DNA of 64,000 nt. Source: Paralvinella palmiformis. Its lineage: Eukaryota > Annelida > Polychaeta > Terebellida > Alvinellidae. Position 1 is the first letter of the stretch; each line of letters begins with the position of its first letter. Under the pieces are notes generated by a model. That model did not search any database, was not told the DNA's origin, and was given only the letters and a program-made list of their open reading frames with translations. The position numbers and the translations under genes were made by a program. Below, piece after piece: positions 12,450 through 23,483 of this stretch. The stretch is from assembly GCA_025642065.1 (NCBI GenBank), contig JAODUP010000272.1:430001-494000 (forward strand). The letters are read 5' to 3'.

Positions 12450-13737
12450 ATAAAACGAGTTTTAATATAAGCTTATTTTCTTGGATATCAAGTATGCTGT
12501 ATTGGTATTCAATGTTTGACCTTTTAGAGTAGTTTTTCTGTGAGAGTTTGGATATGGTATGCCTGTATGACTAGTAATTATATGTTCACTAGTAATTACT
12601 CATCATAAATATTCACAGGTAGATAGATACCCATCTAGTTTGAAATACTTAACTCTTAAGTGTTAAATACTGAAACTATTTTTTATTATACTCGGTGGTC
12701 TCTTTTTTTCTTCTCCTTTTCCTACTTTCTTACCGAGGTTGCATTCGCGTACTCTACAATAGGGAGCGCCACCTTCTAAAAAAACGTACGATTCGCCGAC
12801 CTCGACCTTCGTGCGGGCTGCAAGCGGCTGTCGCCACTTCTCTACCTCCGTGAGTATTTCCGGATCTGGACAAGAAAGGGAACGATTACTCACGACACGG
12901 ATTTTACTCCGTGCCTCATCCAGACAGGTCAACTGTTGATTGATTACAGCGGATGTAATCCAAACACGGCTACATATTGTGTAAATGGAAATGTTGCCGC
13001 TTTACAGCAATCTCTGTGCACAACGTTGGCTACATGGACGGAGCGACGTTCGAAGGTAATGAGGCGAAGCGACAGATGAAACATCCCTCGAACGTGGTCT
13101 GAGCTGGGATTTGAACAGAAGTGCTAGAGATGTGTGGGACTAACTCGTTTCCAGTCAGCCATTGGTTATGCCAATAATGTATATAGAATGGCATCTTTTT
13201 AGACATCTATTTAGATAAAGATGATGGTGATGATGAGATGGTGATGATAATGAGATGATGATAATGATGATGATGATGATGGTTATGGTGATGATGATAA
13301 ACATTCGGCACAGACAATTTCAAATTCATCCGTTTATAACTATTATATAAAGGAATAAATCAGCAACTAGATAATACCAAACATACCTTGTTGCCAATTG
13401 TTATCAAGTAAGATAGGATTGCCAGACCAATTCTTGACCTTTCCTTCGTCATCAAATGTCACCTCGGCCATGCCAAGATATTTGCCATAGGCGTAAGCTT
13501 GATAGACAATAGCTACTCCCCCATCTGGTTGGGCTATCTGTGTTGGGTATGGACCACCTACCTCCTCGTTGCTTGGAGGGTCGCCTGTTATTAAAGCATT
13601 TTAACAAAATTCGTACTATTGTTTGTTTGTCAACATGGGTCCAGGTTAATATATAGTGATTGTTTTCTGTTATGATTACAGTGAATGACAGGTAGACTGG
13701 GTGAACTTTCGGCGAATCGTCATCTGATTTTTAAACT

Positions 13738-13785
<48 letters not shown>

Positions 13786-16700
13786 CGTGCGTGTGCGTGC
13801 GTGTGAGAGAGACAGATAGACAGACAGACGAGAGATCCTTGGTAACAACAACCTGGTTATTTAAGAGGGTACAGTATTACAAACATGTCTGAAATCAGGA
13901 CTAAATATCTGATATAATATATTAATAACACATAAGGGGCGTGGTTTTGGCTTTGTAGTTTTTATTATCAGAATTTAAATCTAATTTAATATTAATTTTA
14001 ATTTATCGTGTAATATATTTTGTTGTTTGTTATATTTCATATTGTGTGATGCAATTAAGAAACTGTGATTATTTCAATACTCTAACTTCATATTATCAAT
14101 ATTTATCTGGCTGTAATAATAAATTTGTATGCTATCTAAACACGTCCCCCCCCCCCCTGTGCTGGTATCTTGCAGATGGTGAGGGGGCTTGCGTGTCTCA
14201 AGGACTATGGAAGCTATACCGACTGGGCTTAAGACCTTGCAGGCTTAACCACGCCGGCAGATCCCAGAGCAGGGACCAGACGAAACCCAGCAACTGGTCC
14301 TTCAGGTTGGGGGGTTGGGAGTGGGTGTAACAACCCCATCCCGTAAAAACAAACCTGTTACAGAAACTACTACAAGGGGCCCCATAGCGGACTTCAGCCA
14401 GACATCATGCAGTATGGACACATCTGATAAAAGGACGGGACCATGTGGAAGAACATTGTTGTTGTAGCCTTATGTCCCACTGGAGATGAAAGGGATAAGA
14501 AGAAAAAAGGAACCTTATCCATGATGTAAACATAGGTGTAGTTTGTTTTATCCCACCTTCGTGGTTCATAAAAAACCCAATCATCGACGTGAGTTTAGAG
14601 CCTAAAATTGAACTACCTGTTCGTAGTCGGTGGCTGGATAGAAATAAAATCACATCGACAATTGAAAGGGAGGCGTAAATCCTCGCAGCACTGTAAACCG
14701 GATACACTGAAACCTATTACACGCACTGAAACTACTTCTGACCTGTTTCGCCGTTTCGCCAATACATAAATCACCGAGCGACTTTCTCCGGAAGATTAAC
14801 AACCTTTTATCTAACCATTTTGGCTCGATATCAAGCCCATCCGGATTTGATTATATTAAACCGGATTCGTGGTGAATTGTTATCTCGGAGACCAAACATT
14901 TGATCTTTACGTGTCGAGCACGGTGAGGTGGATGGTGAGAGTGAATATTAATAATAATAATAATTAATAAATAGATAAAAAGTAATACAGAAGCGCCATT
15001 CAGGAAACATATATTGTGAAGGTCCAATGATTAAATATCTAAAACCCATTTGAAATCATTGAACGGTGGAACCTAATTACACCTTAAAGGAACAATTCGC
15101 TCTCAGATAACGCCACTTACATGTGTAATGCTTATCAAAAAAGTCAAAATCCCACAATATTATTCAAGGAATATAATCCAAATTATTTAAGGGTCACCAT
15201 CGCAGTTTTCTCGAATGCCAGATTCTACGGCAAAAAAGAGCAAAGTCACTTACAAAGGGAGCAAAAGGATCACGTAGTTGTCTGCAACGTGATCGAGACA
15301 CGGATGCTCTAGTTTAGTCATGCACGTGATCTTATCTGCCCTCCAGCTGAACCTACTAGCTACTAATAACTGATGCAGTCCTCGGTTGATTTACATAAAT
15401 GTGACAGTTTGTTAGACTCTTCGTGTTACAAGAATGCAAAACAAGTTTTATTTTAGCCATTTCAGTAACATACAAGGCTCTTTGGACCAACCATACTGTC
15501 CTATTCGTAAACATGCGCTTGGTTCGAAATGATATGCTTGGCTGACACTTGTTTACTTTGTAGAAACCGGACCATATACTTCAGGGGGCGTCCGGTCCGC
15601 GTCTTAGATCAAAATGGCGGCATCCGTAGACGCGTTATAGTCGATCTGCAATCACCTTGATTATTTAATGTGTGGTTCATCGTCCACATATTCGATTATA
15701 ATTTATGATTTATGTACATATATTGGTAGTAGTCCTTAAAATGTGAAATAAAAGAGAACTGTTGCTTTAAACAGATTTCTGTTAACAATAAATTTAAGCT
15801 TTCCAAAAGATAACGTACTTCTAATGTCTTCCGGCAATCTGTTCTATAAAGTGGAAGTTATTATATTAAATCCACAATAGGCATATCATTTGAATTGAAG
15901 CATAGCTACCACCAATAGTATATGGCAAGATGACTAGAAATGTTAGTTTTCCCTTCGGATGGACAAGAGTTAACATCGATATTGATATGCGCTGTCATCG
16001 AGAGATTTAAAATTTATTGGTAAGATATTCCCGAGTGACAACCAATTTAAATTTTAAAGAGTTGAATTGATCATATTTTAAGATAATGTTTACACTGCAA
16101 ATTGCATCATAATGGATTCACTGACGGCAATTAATATTAAAATCAGTTATGACCTATAAAAAACAGTTACCATAGTTTATATGAGATGCAACATAACACC
16201 TGCCATGTTGTTTGAAATTATATTTTGTTTTGTGATGCCAGTAGCAATGATTCATCGTGTCCATATTTGGACGTAATTTATTATTTGGGTCAATTTGAAA
16301 TTTTGAAATGAAAGTCAACTGTACCTTTAAACAGGTGGGTGCTAAAAATAGATTTAAGCTTTTCAAAGGATGAGACACTTCTAATGTCTTCCGGCAACCT
16401 GTTCTATAAAGTGGAAGTTACTGCATTAAAGGCACAATATTCGTAGTAAGTACGATTATGGCCGAACCAAAAGATCAGTTGGATTCACTATAGATTATTG
16501 ATGGTATTTACCGTTATAAAGTAAGGTATGACTGTGTCCGTCGATCACTATATCCACTCCAGGTATCTTAGCCACCTCTTGACTGTATGAGTATCCGGAA
16601 TGACCTAAGGCTATGATCTTGTTAATGCCTCTATTTTCAAGCTCCGTCACACACTCACGAACACATGGATCAATTTCGCCAAATGTGATGTTCTCATTTT

Positions 16701-16861
16701 TTTCTGGAATATATATATCTATATATCATGTGTCAAACTATATCCGTAATTTACTATTAAATAGTCTGATACCATGGCTACCCACAAGACGGTGACACCA
16801 CATAACATACCTGTAATATATTTAGAGATATTGCTATTTGGATGACCTAATGTGCATGATT

Positions 16862-16921
<60 letters not shown>

Positions 16922-17262
16922 ATATGTACTACATATAATTTCTGGAATATATATATCTATATATCATGCTGTCAAACGTTTCTCTAATTACTATTAAATA
17001 CATAGCAATGGTAGGCAATGGCTAGTGACGAGTTCACATCAATGTATATGTAATGATGATTTGGTAGATCCGGTTAAGCTTGGAGCTAAAAGGTTACAAT
17101 TATATGACAATTATCATTGTCTTGGTAGATTCAGGTGCTAAAATGAGTCAATATCAGACCAAATTTCCGTTGGACGTAAATGACAAAGTTCTACTCTCAG
17201 TTTATTTGTAATTATCACGATAATCAATTTATAAATATGCTCTCACTCTCTGTCCTCTCTCT

Positions 17263-17346
<84 letters not shown>

Positions 17347-17348
17347 TT

Positions 17349-17406
<58 letters not shown>

Positions 17407-17839
17407 TGGGAGAGAGCGAGAGAGAGAGCGAGCGAGAGAGAGATGAACAGATTTGGATATATATATATATATATATATATATGCCGAATCTGTTCATCAA
17501 AAATGTTCTGATCGGGCACCTTTAGAATTTGTACTCGATCGGTCCCTTCTCTGATCGATAAAAACCACATCTATTCTTGATACAGAGAATACTGTGATTA
17601 ATAGCCGTATCAATCACTTCAATATAGACTGAAAACATTAACAACCACACAACTTTGTCCAAAGTTATGTTGTTATGTTATTTCTGGCAGTTTGCCATGT
17701 GTTTATATATTAATAGATAGATACATGGATGGCTGGAGGAGCAACGGCCAATTTTTATAGATTACTTTCGTTAGTGTTTTTTGTTGCCCACTCACGTATT
17801 GACTCGAAAGCCCTACTTCATGTTGGGCAGTTTGATTTG

Positions 17840-17888
<49 letters not shown>

Positions 17889-19694
17889 ATTTTTGTCTTC
17901 TCTTGAAAGCCGTCCATCACTTTGGAAAGTTTCTAAACTGAATCTCATATAAATGTAAATATATGCATTTATCTCCAGGCAATTGATTCTCGTGGTATAA
18001 CTTTATCAGCTCCTCTAACGTCACGGTTTGGTTTCGGTTCCCTTCCTGCCAGTATTAATTACATTGTCAACTTTCAAACAGAGATAATCACATAACTTAT
18101 TTACTGCCATAGTCGAACCATATACGTATGTCCGCCATGTTGAAAATTGCTACTGGCATGCCCCCCCCCGTATCAATAAACATTATTATGTTAAAACTCA
18201 GAAACATGGTACCTGGTCAATTAATTCTGAATATCCCCGAATCGTGTACAGCTCCTATTCAAAATTCTGACCACATAGAATATCCAGAATATGATACCTA
18301 CTTGGATCAATCAGTATGGACGTGATTGGTGTGATATAACCTATAATTCCTACAGTTCCACCGGTTAAATCAACAGTTATGTAGGGCTGGATGCGTGCCC
18401 GTATCTCCGGATAGTTGGTAAAGTTAACGTTACAAGCCAGTACCGGGAAGGAAACATTCTCCAGGAACGGTGACAGCAATCCGGATGGACCGTTATCAAA
18501 CTCGTGATTACCAATAGCCTAATTTAAACGAATCAGAATTGACGATTAAATGATAACTAATAACATTGGATTTTAATCTCCGATGCATAGATATAGACAT
18601 AGATAGACATAGACATAGATCGACATAGACAAATATACACAAAAGGATAGATAGACATAGACATAGATAGACATACACATAGATAGACATAGACAAAGAT
18701 AGACATAGACATAGACATATATAGACATAGACATATATAGATATAGACAAAAATAGACATAGACATAGATAGACATAGACATAGATAGGCATATACATAG
18801 ATAGACATAGACAAAGATAGACATAGACATAGATAGACATAGAGAAAGATAAACATAGACACAGATAGACATAGACATATATAGACATAGACATAGTCAT
18901 ATATAGACATAGACATAGATAGACATAGAGAAAGGTAGATATATACATAGATAGGCATAGACATAAACAAAGATAGACATAGACATAGATAGACAGAGAG
19001 AGAGACAAAGATAGACATAGACATATATAGACATAGACATAGATACACATAGACAAGGATAGACATAGACATAGATAGACATAGACATAGACATAGATAG
19101 ACATAGACATGGATAGACATAGACATAGCTAGACATAGACATAGATAGACATAGACAAAGATAGACATATACATAGATAGACATAAACAAAGACATAGAT
19201 AGATAGATATAGACAAAGACAGACATAGACATAGATAGACATGGGCATAGACATACCCTTTATTAACCCATAATAATATAGGAATTCTTGTACACATTTT
19301 GACAGTACCTTAACTAATATATAGACATGCATATCCCTTATAGCTCTGTTAGATTACAAATGGTATATATTTTGATTACAAAATAATAATGAATGGAATG
19401 GATTTGAGAGAAAAGATTTCATACGCCTTCCAGTTTTATATGGTAATAGTCTTAATTTTGGAACAAAAGCCAATTAGATTTATTGAAACGAGTCAGAATC
19501 AGCTGAACATCAACCTGAAATGTCAACATATGATATACACTTCGTGTTTGAATAGCAACAGTATGTCACGTGACCAAAAAGATCAGAGTTTTCTTTCCGT
19601 TGTATTCTACATTATTTTTTCCTACTTACTAATACTTAGAGAAATCTTGTGCTATTTGGTTTCGGATTTAAGTTGCTATTATGTAAATAGATTG

Positions 19695-19736
<42 letters not shown>

Positions 19737-20659
19737 CTGAACACAAACATGGACTATTGACACTTTACGGTATCATGTAACATTTAATTCTTCTCAAACG
19801 GTAAGGAAAAAGACTGGCATGGCTCGCAGTCGTAGGTTTATCACAAAGGTAATGTTTTTCAGGTCGTATACTTTTCAGACTTCGTGTTTCACTGTCCCTA
19901 CTACGGCTTATGGGAATTTATCAAACACAACCGTTGATTCAGTGAAATGCGACTAGTACAAATAGAAATACTGCCGGCCAATATTTAACTGATTCAACTG
20001 TAAACATTAACTTTGTGAAATGAAAAATGTGTTTGTCTGTATGTGTATAACTGAGTTTAGGTGCATCTCTGGGTTAGTGAGTGAGTGAGTGAGTTGGTGA
20101 GTGAGTGAGTGAGTTGGTGAGTGAGTGAGTGAGTGAGTGAGTGAGTGAGTGAGTGAGTGAGTGAGTGAGTGAGTGAGTGAGTGAGTCATTCAGTCAGTCA
20201 GTCAGTCAGTCAATCAGTTAGTCAAGTGTAGTACTCACCATAGCATCGCATCCAAATCGATTAGTCAGTCAATCAGCCAATCAGTCAGTCAGTCGGTCAG
20301 CCAGCCAGTAAACCAGGTACAGTACTCACCATAGCATCGTATCCAAGACGATTCATAAAATGACTGGCTTCCAGTCCGTTGTAAAACGAAAACCAAGCCG
20401 TTCCCTGGAACTCATCGCCGGCGTCCAACAACAGTACGTTACCATGGTTACGCTGCATCTCTTTTATAGCCGTGTATCTCCTAGCTACGCCCGCATAACA
20501 CAGATCCGCCGCGGCGTCGGATTCGGTACAGTTGCTGCTATGTTTATCCGTCTGTTCCACGCGAGCGTGCACGTCGTTCGTATGGAGCAGGGTGACGTTA
20601 AAGTCGCCCATGACAGTAACGATCAGCAAGATAAGGACTGATATGCATACGGTTTCCAT
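10321..20659 (-). CDS. NT5E: Ecto-5'-nucleotidase (CD73-like), nine exons, complete
   Basis: Coding exons, 5' to 3': 20659-20330, 18518-18302, 16703-16512, 13584-13387, 12865-12734, 12054-11935, 11799-11644, 11065-10862 and 10547-10321. All introns are GT-AG and phases join exactly, giving 591 aa against 574 in human CD73. The enzyme class hydrolyses extracellular AMP to adenosine at the cell surface. Residues 1-18 form a signal peptide. The calcineurin-type metal-site motifs are present: TNDVH (D29, H31), DAGDEFQG (D82), GNHE (N114, H115), GHSG (H217) and DGHSH (H239). The C-terminal nucleotide-binding domain has NGGGIR and GGDGY. CD73 has two base-stacking Phe residues; one is Tyr here (GGDGY) and the other, in the exon 7 loop, is not conserved, so base preference may differ. 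The last exon ends in a hydrophobic tail after a polar stretch, as expected for GPI attachment. The donor of the 12054-11935 exon runs straight into an (AT)n repeat. Confidence 0.93.
10679..10828. repeat. (AT)n and (AG)n microsatellites in the last intron
   Basis: (AT) runs alternate with (AG) runs between the last two exons of the 5'-nucleotidase gene. The AG block ends about 35 bases from the exon at 11065-10862. Confidence 0.9.
11127..11572. repeat. (TCTG)n tetranucleotide minisatellite
   Basis: Degenerate TCTG units mixed with TATGCGAGTC fill most of the intron between 11644 and 11065 of the 5'-nucleotidase gene. The Ser/Cys/Leu-rich frames here are repeat artefacts. Confidence 0.9.
11905..11934. 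repeat. (AT)n microsatellite overlapping a splice donor
   Basis: On the minus strand the donor of exon 12054-11935 reads G|GTATATATAT, so the repeat begins inside the 5' splice site. Confidence 0.85.
13027..13150 (-). repeat. SINE, family A, diverged fragment
   Basis: GAGCGACGTTCGAAGGTAAT, GAGGCGAAG and a degenerate B-box region match the family A consensus seen at 35675 and 56262. It lies in an intron of the 5'-nucleotidase gene. Confidence 0.55.
14150..14420 (+). mobile_element. Probable LINE 5'-region fragment
   Basis: The stretch with TTGGGAGTGGGTGTAACAAC followed by CCCATCCCGTAAAAA resembles the leader of some invertebrate non-LTR retrotransposons. It is intronic and degenerate, with no long intact frame. 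The identification rests on memory of that motif and is tentative. Confidence 0.35.
15771..15890 (-). mobile_element. LINE reverse transcriptase C-terminal remnant, copy 1
   Basis: On the minus strand this reads ...[19 protein letters not shown]..., the WNxLPxxIR...SFxxFK signature of the C-terminal part of LINE ORF2, with the usual Trp replaced by a TAG stop. It is inside an intron of the 5'-nucleotidase gene. A second copy lies about 555 bp away. Confidence 0.6.
16329..16440 (-). mobile_element. LINE reverse transcriptase C-terminal remnant, copy 2
   Basis: The minus strand reads ...[19 protein letters not shown]...THLFKG. It carries the same stop at the Trp position as copy 1, so the pair probably arose by local duplication of an already dead element. 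Confidence 0.6.
16862..16919. repeat. (AT)n microsatellite
   Basis: An AT run of about 58 bases upstream of the exon at 16703-16512 of the 5'-nucleotidase gene. Confidence 0.95.
17250..17485. repeat. Compound (CT)(AT)(AG) microsatellite
   Basis: Two successive (AT)-(AG) modules follow a (CT)-(AT)-(AG) palindrome, and a GATTCGGCATAT spacer recurs as its inverse ATGCCGAATC near 17481. The block is strongly self-complementary. It is intronic in the 5'-nucleotidase gene. Confidence 0.9.
18590..19250. repeat. (ATAGAC)-based minisatellite
   Basis: GATAGACATAGACATA units with frequent point variants run for about 660 bp in the first intron of the 5'-nucleotidase gene, starting about 70 bp upstream of the second exon. 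The Ser/Tyr/Leu frames on the minus strand are repeat artefacts. Confidence 0.95.
20072..20310. repeat. (GTGA)/(GTCA) tetranucleotide array with copied splice donor
   Basis: A GTGA run passes into GTCA units just inside the first intron of the 5'-nucleotidase gene. At 20230-20262 it encloses a diverged copy of the exon 1 end and its donor (CTCACCATAGCATCG), the functional version of which is at 20322-20354. Confidence 0.85.
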
Positions 20660-21389
20660 GGTCTTAGTATACTATTGACTACTCTGGCCTAATCTTGGGA
20701 AAAAACTAGCCAGTATAATAAATCGATCTCACTCCGGCCTTCCGTGTATACTTCCGCTCGCACCCTGGACAAAAACGGCCTACGAAATTACGAGCGAACT
20801 TTAGTCAAGACCTAGATTAAGTAGCTCGCCTGATACAGGCTAACCGGGGGGATCACGTTCCTGTCACGTGATCGTAAGAATTGCCGTACAAACAATCCGC
20901 CATCGCGTAACTGCCATAAAAGGTGAATAAACAGTTAAGTTGACATATACCTGTCAGTAAATTGGATTGATTTAAAACCGGGCATTATGATCTAAGTCAA
21001 AACAAAGGTACACTTTAACAAAACAAACTTACGAGCAGGAATATGGATTCACGTATTCGCCGATGTCCGCGGTCAGGATCCGCTCTAAATAAGTTATTTA
21101 CAGTTAAATGTTATATACTTTATCGTATTAATAACAATGTGCAGTAGATGTTTAATTTAAGGACTGTTGACGTTCACTAATAAGTGCCAGTGGCACAATG
21201 TATGCGATGAAACGCCATGGTAATTAAACATAGGTCAAATATGGTGATTTCTTTTTTGTTCCATTATGACGAAGATAATGTAATAGCATCATTATATTGT
21301 GAGACATAGTTGGTGGACGCTATGACATCCGCCGCCAATCTTGTAGACACTAATATCAGACAGTTGCCGAATGGGTTATGAAATGGTGT

Positions 21390-21480
21390 CTGGCCAAAGT
21401 GCCGTATCAAAGTCATTTGGAACTATCTGAGGCATTTGATACAGTTGACCATGATGTTGATTTTTCATGGTTGGATATGA
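21390..21480 (+). mobile_element. LINE reverse transcriptase fragment
   Basis: The frame contains LELSEAFDTVDHDV, a good match to motif A of non-LTR reverse transcriptases (typically DLSKAFDTVDH with the catalytic Asp). Nothing recognisable continues on either side, so it is a short dead fragment. Confidence 0.5.
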
Positions 21481-22182
21481 TATTTATTTCTTCAGGTAAA
21501 GTACCTAAATTTAGCTTCAGTTCTATTTGCAACGACACACTTCTGAAAAATGTTGATATTTTAGTTGAATGTATGTGTTTGTGATCGTGTACACTGCATG
21601 GTGCGGTTCCTTGATCTTTGGTTTTACAAGGTACGCGCTTCCTCTTGAAATCAATACCCCGAGATATGGAGTAAAAATATTCCTTGTATTCAATGGTTAC
21701 GTTAGAACTTGTTCTATAAATGTTTTGTAGATTTGTCTTTCCTTGCCTGAAGCCGGAGATCTGCATATGCCACCCAACGCACACCCAATTAGTAACGTAC
21801 AAATAAACTTCTTTATGTGGCTATTCGGAGTGTGTGGTAAGGTACACATTCCCCTCAGTTTCCAGGAATGTATTATTCATATTATCTATTGTATGTATTC
21901 TTTTTATGTAAATTGGATATAAAATTCATTGTCATTATCATCGATCACAAACAGCAGTATATATCCGGATACTGAGAATCAATTGATTTCTCCTCATCCT
22001 TGAAATAATGTATTTTAAATATTCGACATGAGAAGACGCCGAATCTGTCTTCTAAAATTGAATGAAGATAAATCATTATCATCCAACTGGCTTACCAATA
22101 TTATGCCAAATCCGTAAAAACATCGGTATTGGAGATTCCCGGACATTTCATTATTAGTAGCAATCCAATTTTATCAAAAGGC

Positions 22183-22345
22183 GCCCGCGTGGCCTAACTG
22201 GTAGCGCGGTTGGCGACAGATCTATAGCACCCGAGTTCAAACCCCGGCAGGGCTATATCAGAAGGGTGTTTCATATTTCACCCCGCGTCATTACATTTGG
22301 AAGTCGCTCGGGCCATTTAGCCAACCTTGTGTACAAAAGTGGATG
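22183..22345 (+). repeat. SINE, family A
   Basis: The A box TGGCCTAACTGGTAGCGCG and B box GAGTTCAAACC lie about 40 bases apart, followed by the family body CTCGGGCCATTTAGCC and ACAAAAGTGG. It is close to full length. Confidence 0.75.
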
Positions 22346-22830
22346 CATAAAAGCAACATTTACATTTAAATAAAATAACATTTCACGTCTTTGTGTTGAG
22401 CCGCCTACTACCAAGGTAAGAACATCTACCATATAAAGGCATTATCGAACCAAGGAACATCTATAACCGTAGTCGATGCCTCTTCGGTACATCTCGTATA
22501 GACTATAGTAGCTCCCTATTATATGCCATATCTGATATTAACAATCGGCTCGGAATGATGAAATTCGCAGAATGATAATTACTCGAACATATCATCACAT
22601 TACTCGAATCCTTCACCAACTACATGGTATCCGCTTCTAGATGTTGTTAATTCCTATTCTGCTTTCAGATTAACCTGTTCAATGTCTCTTTTACCGATAA
22701 ATATCATCAATAATTAGTATTTCTCGTTAAGTTTCAGCTATATCATATTTGGATATCAGCCGGCAGCGGCATGAGATAGATCATCCTAGTGAGTGGACCT
22801 TATTGAATCATCATCGTCATCATCACCATC

Positions 22831-22868
<38 letters not shown>

Positions 22869-23057
22869 AAAAAAGTATTGTTATTTTATTGCTCGGGAGA
22901 AGAATTCCAGGTTGATGCACTCTCGCTTACAATTCGCTTATAGCCGTAACTATTGTACACTAGTTTGAAGTGGTTTCATCTAGCGTATTATGATTAACTA
23001 TATTGTCATTTCAATATCTTTTGACGACAACATTCTCACCCAGTGACTAAAATCGCG

Positions 23058-23108
<51 letters not shown>

Positions 23109-23189
23109 CTAGCCATTAATTGCGTATGTGGAACAGTGTGTGTTACTGGCTGTGTGATTTCGTTATGTTATCCGAGTCGGTTCAGAACT

Positions 23190-23275
23190 GTATTCGTGGT
23201 ATTTGTTGTCTTCGTGATTCGGCCATCGGCCACAAATCCCAGGTGTAACTAACGCCGAGGTTAAACAACTCAACA
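23190..23275 (+). repeat. SINE fragment, family D
   Basis: CCAGGTGTAAC...GAGGTTAAACAACTC matches the 3' part of the element at 54590-54735 (AAGGTTAAACAACTCGG). It ends in an AAC-rich tail. Confidence 0.4.
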
Positions 23276-23483
23276 ACAACAACAATAACTTTGTTATTAA
23301 GGCTATGTCTTCTTCATAGCCGTTATGATTTTAATGTTCTGCTATTCAACGCTGAACTCTGTGTTTTGTTTTACTCAATAGATACCCATAGATAGCACGA
23401 GGAAATACCTTTAATAGCAGCTGGTAGATATATTTTTCATTACTAAGAAATTATTCATTTTCCCGAATACGTTCACATTATCT

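Noticed and set aside
18297..18302. Alternative donor AG|GTATCA for the second 5'-nucleotidase exon
   Set aside because: It would leave phase 2, which does not fit the next exon; GTAGGT at 18301 gives phase 1, a better consensus and correct family continuity.
18508..19297. Several overlapping minus-strand frames of Met, Ser, Ile, Tyr and Leu up to 246 codons
   Set aside because: They come from the (ATAGAC) repeat in the first intron of the 5'-nucleotidase gene; the six-base period leaves all frames open.
21413..21802. 129-codon minus-strand frame
   Set aside because: The plus strand here carries a reverse transcriptase motif A fragment; the minus frame has no recognisable feature.
22183..22260. 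Functional tRNA gene
   Set aside because: A and B boxes are present, but acceptor-stem pairing is poor and the sequence continues into the family A SINE body found elsewhere in the window.
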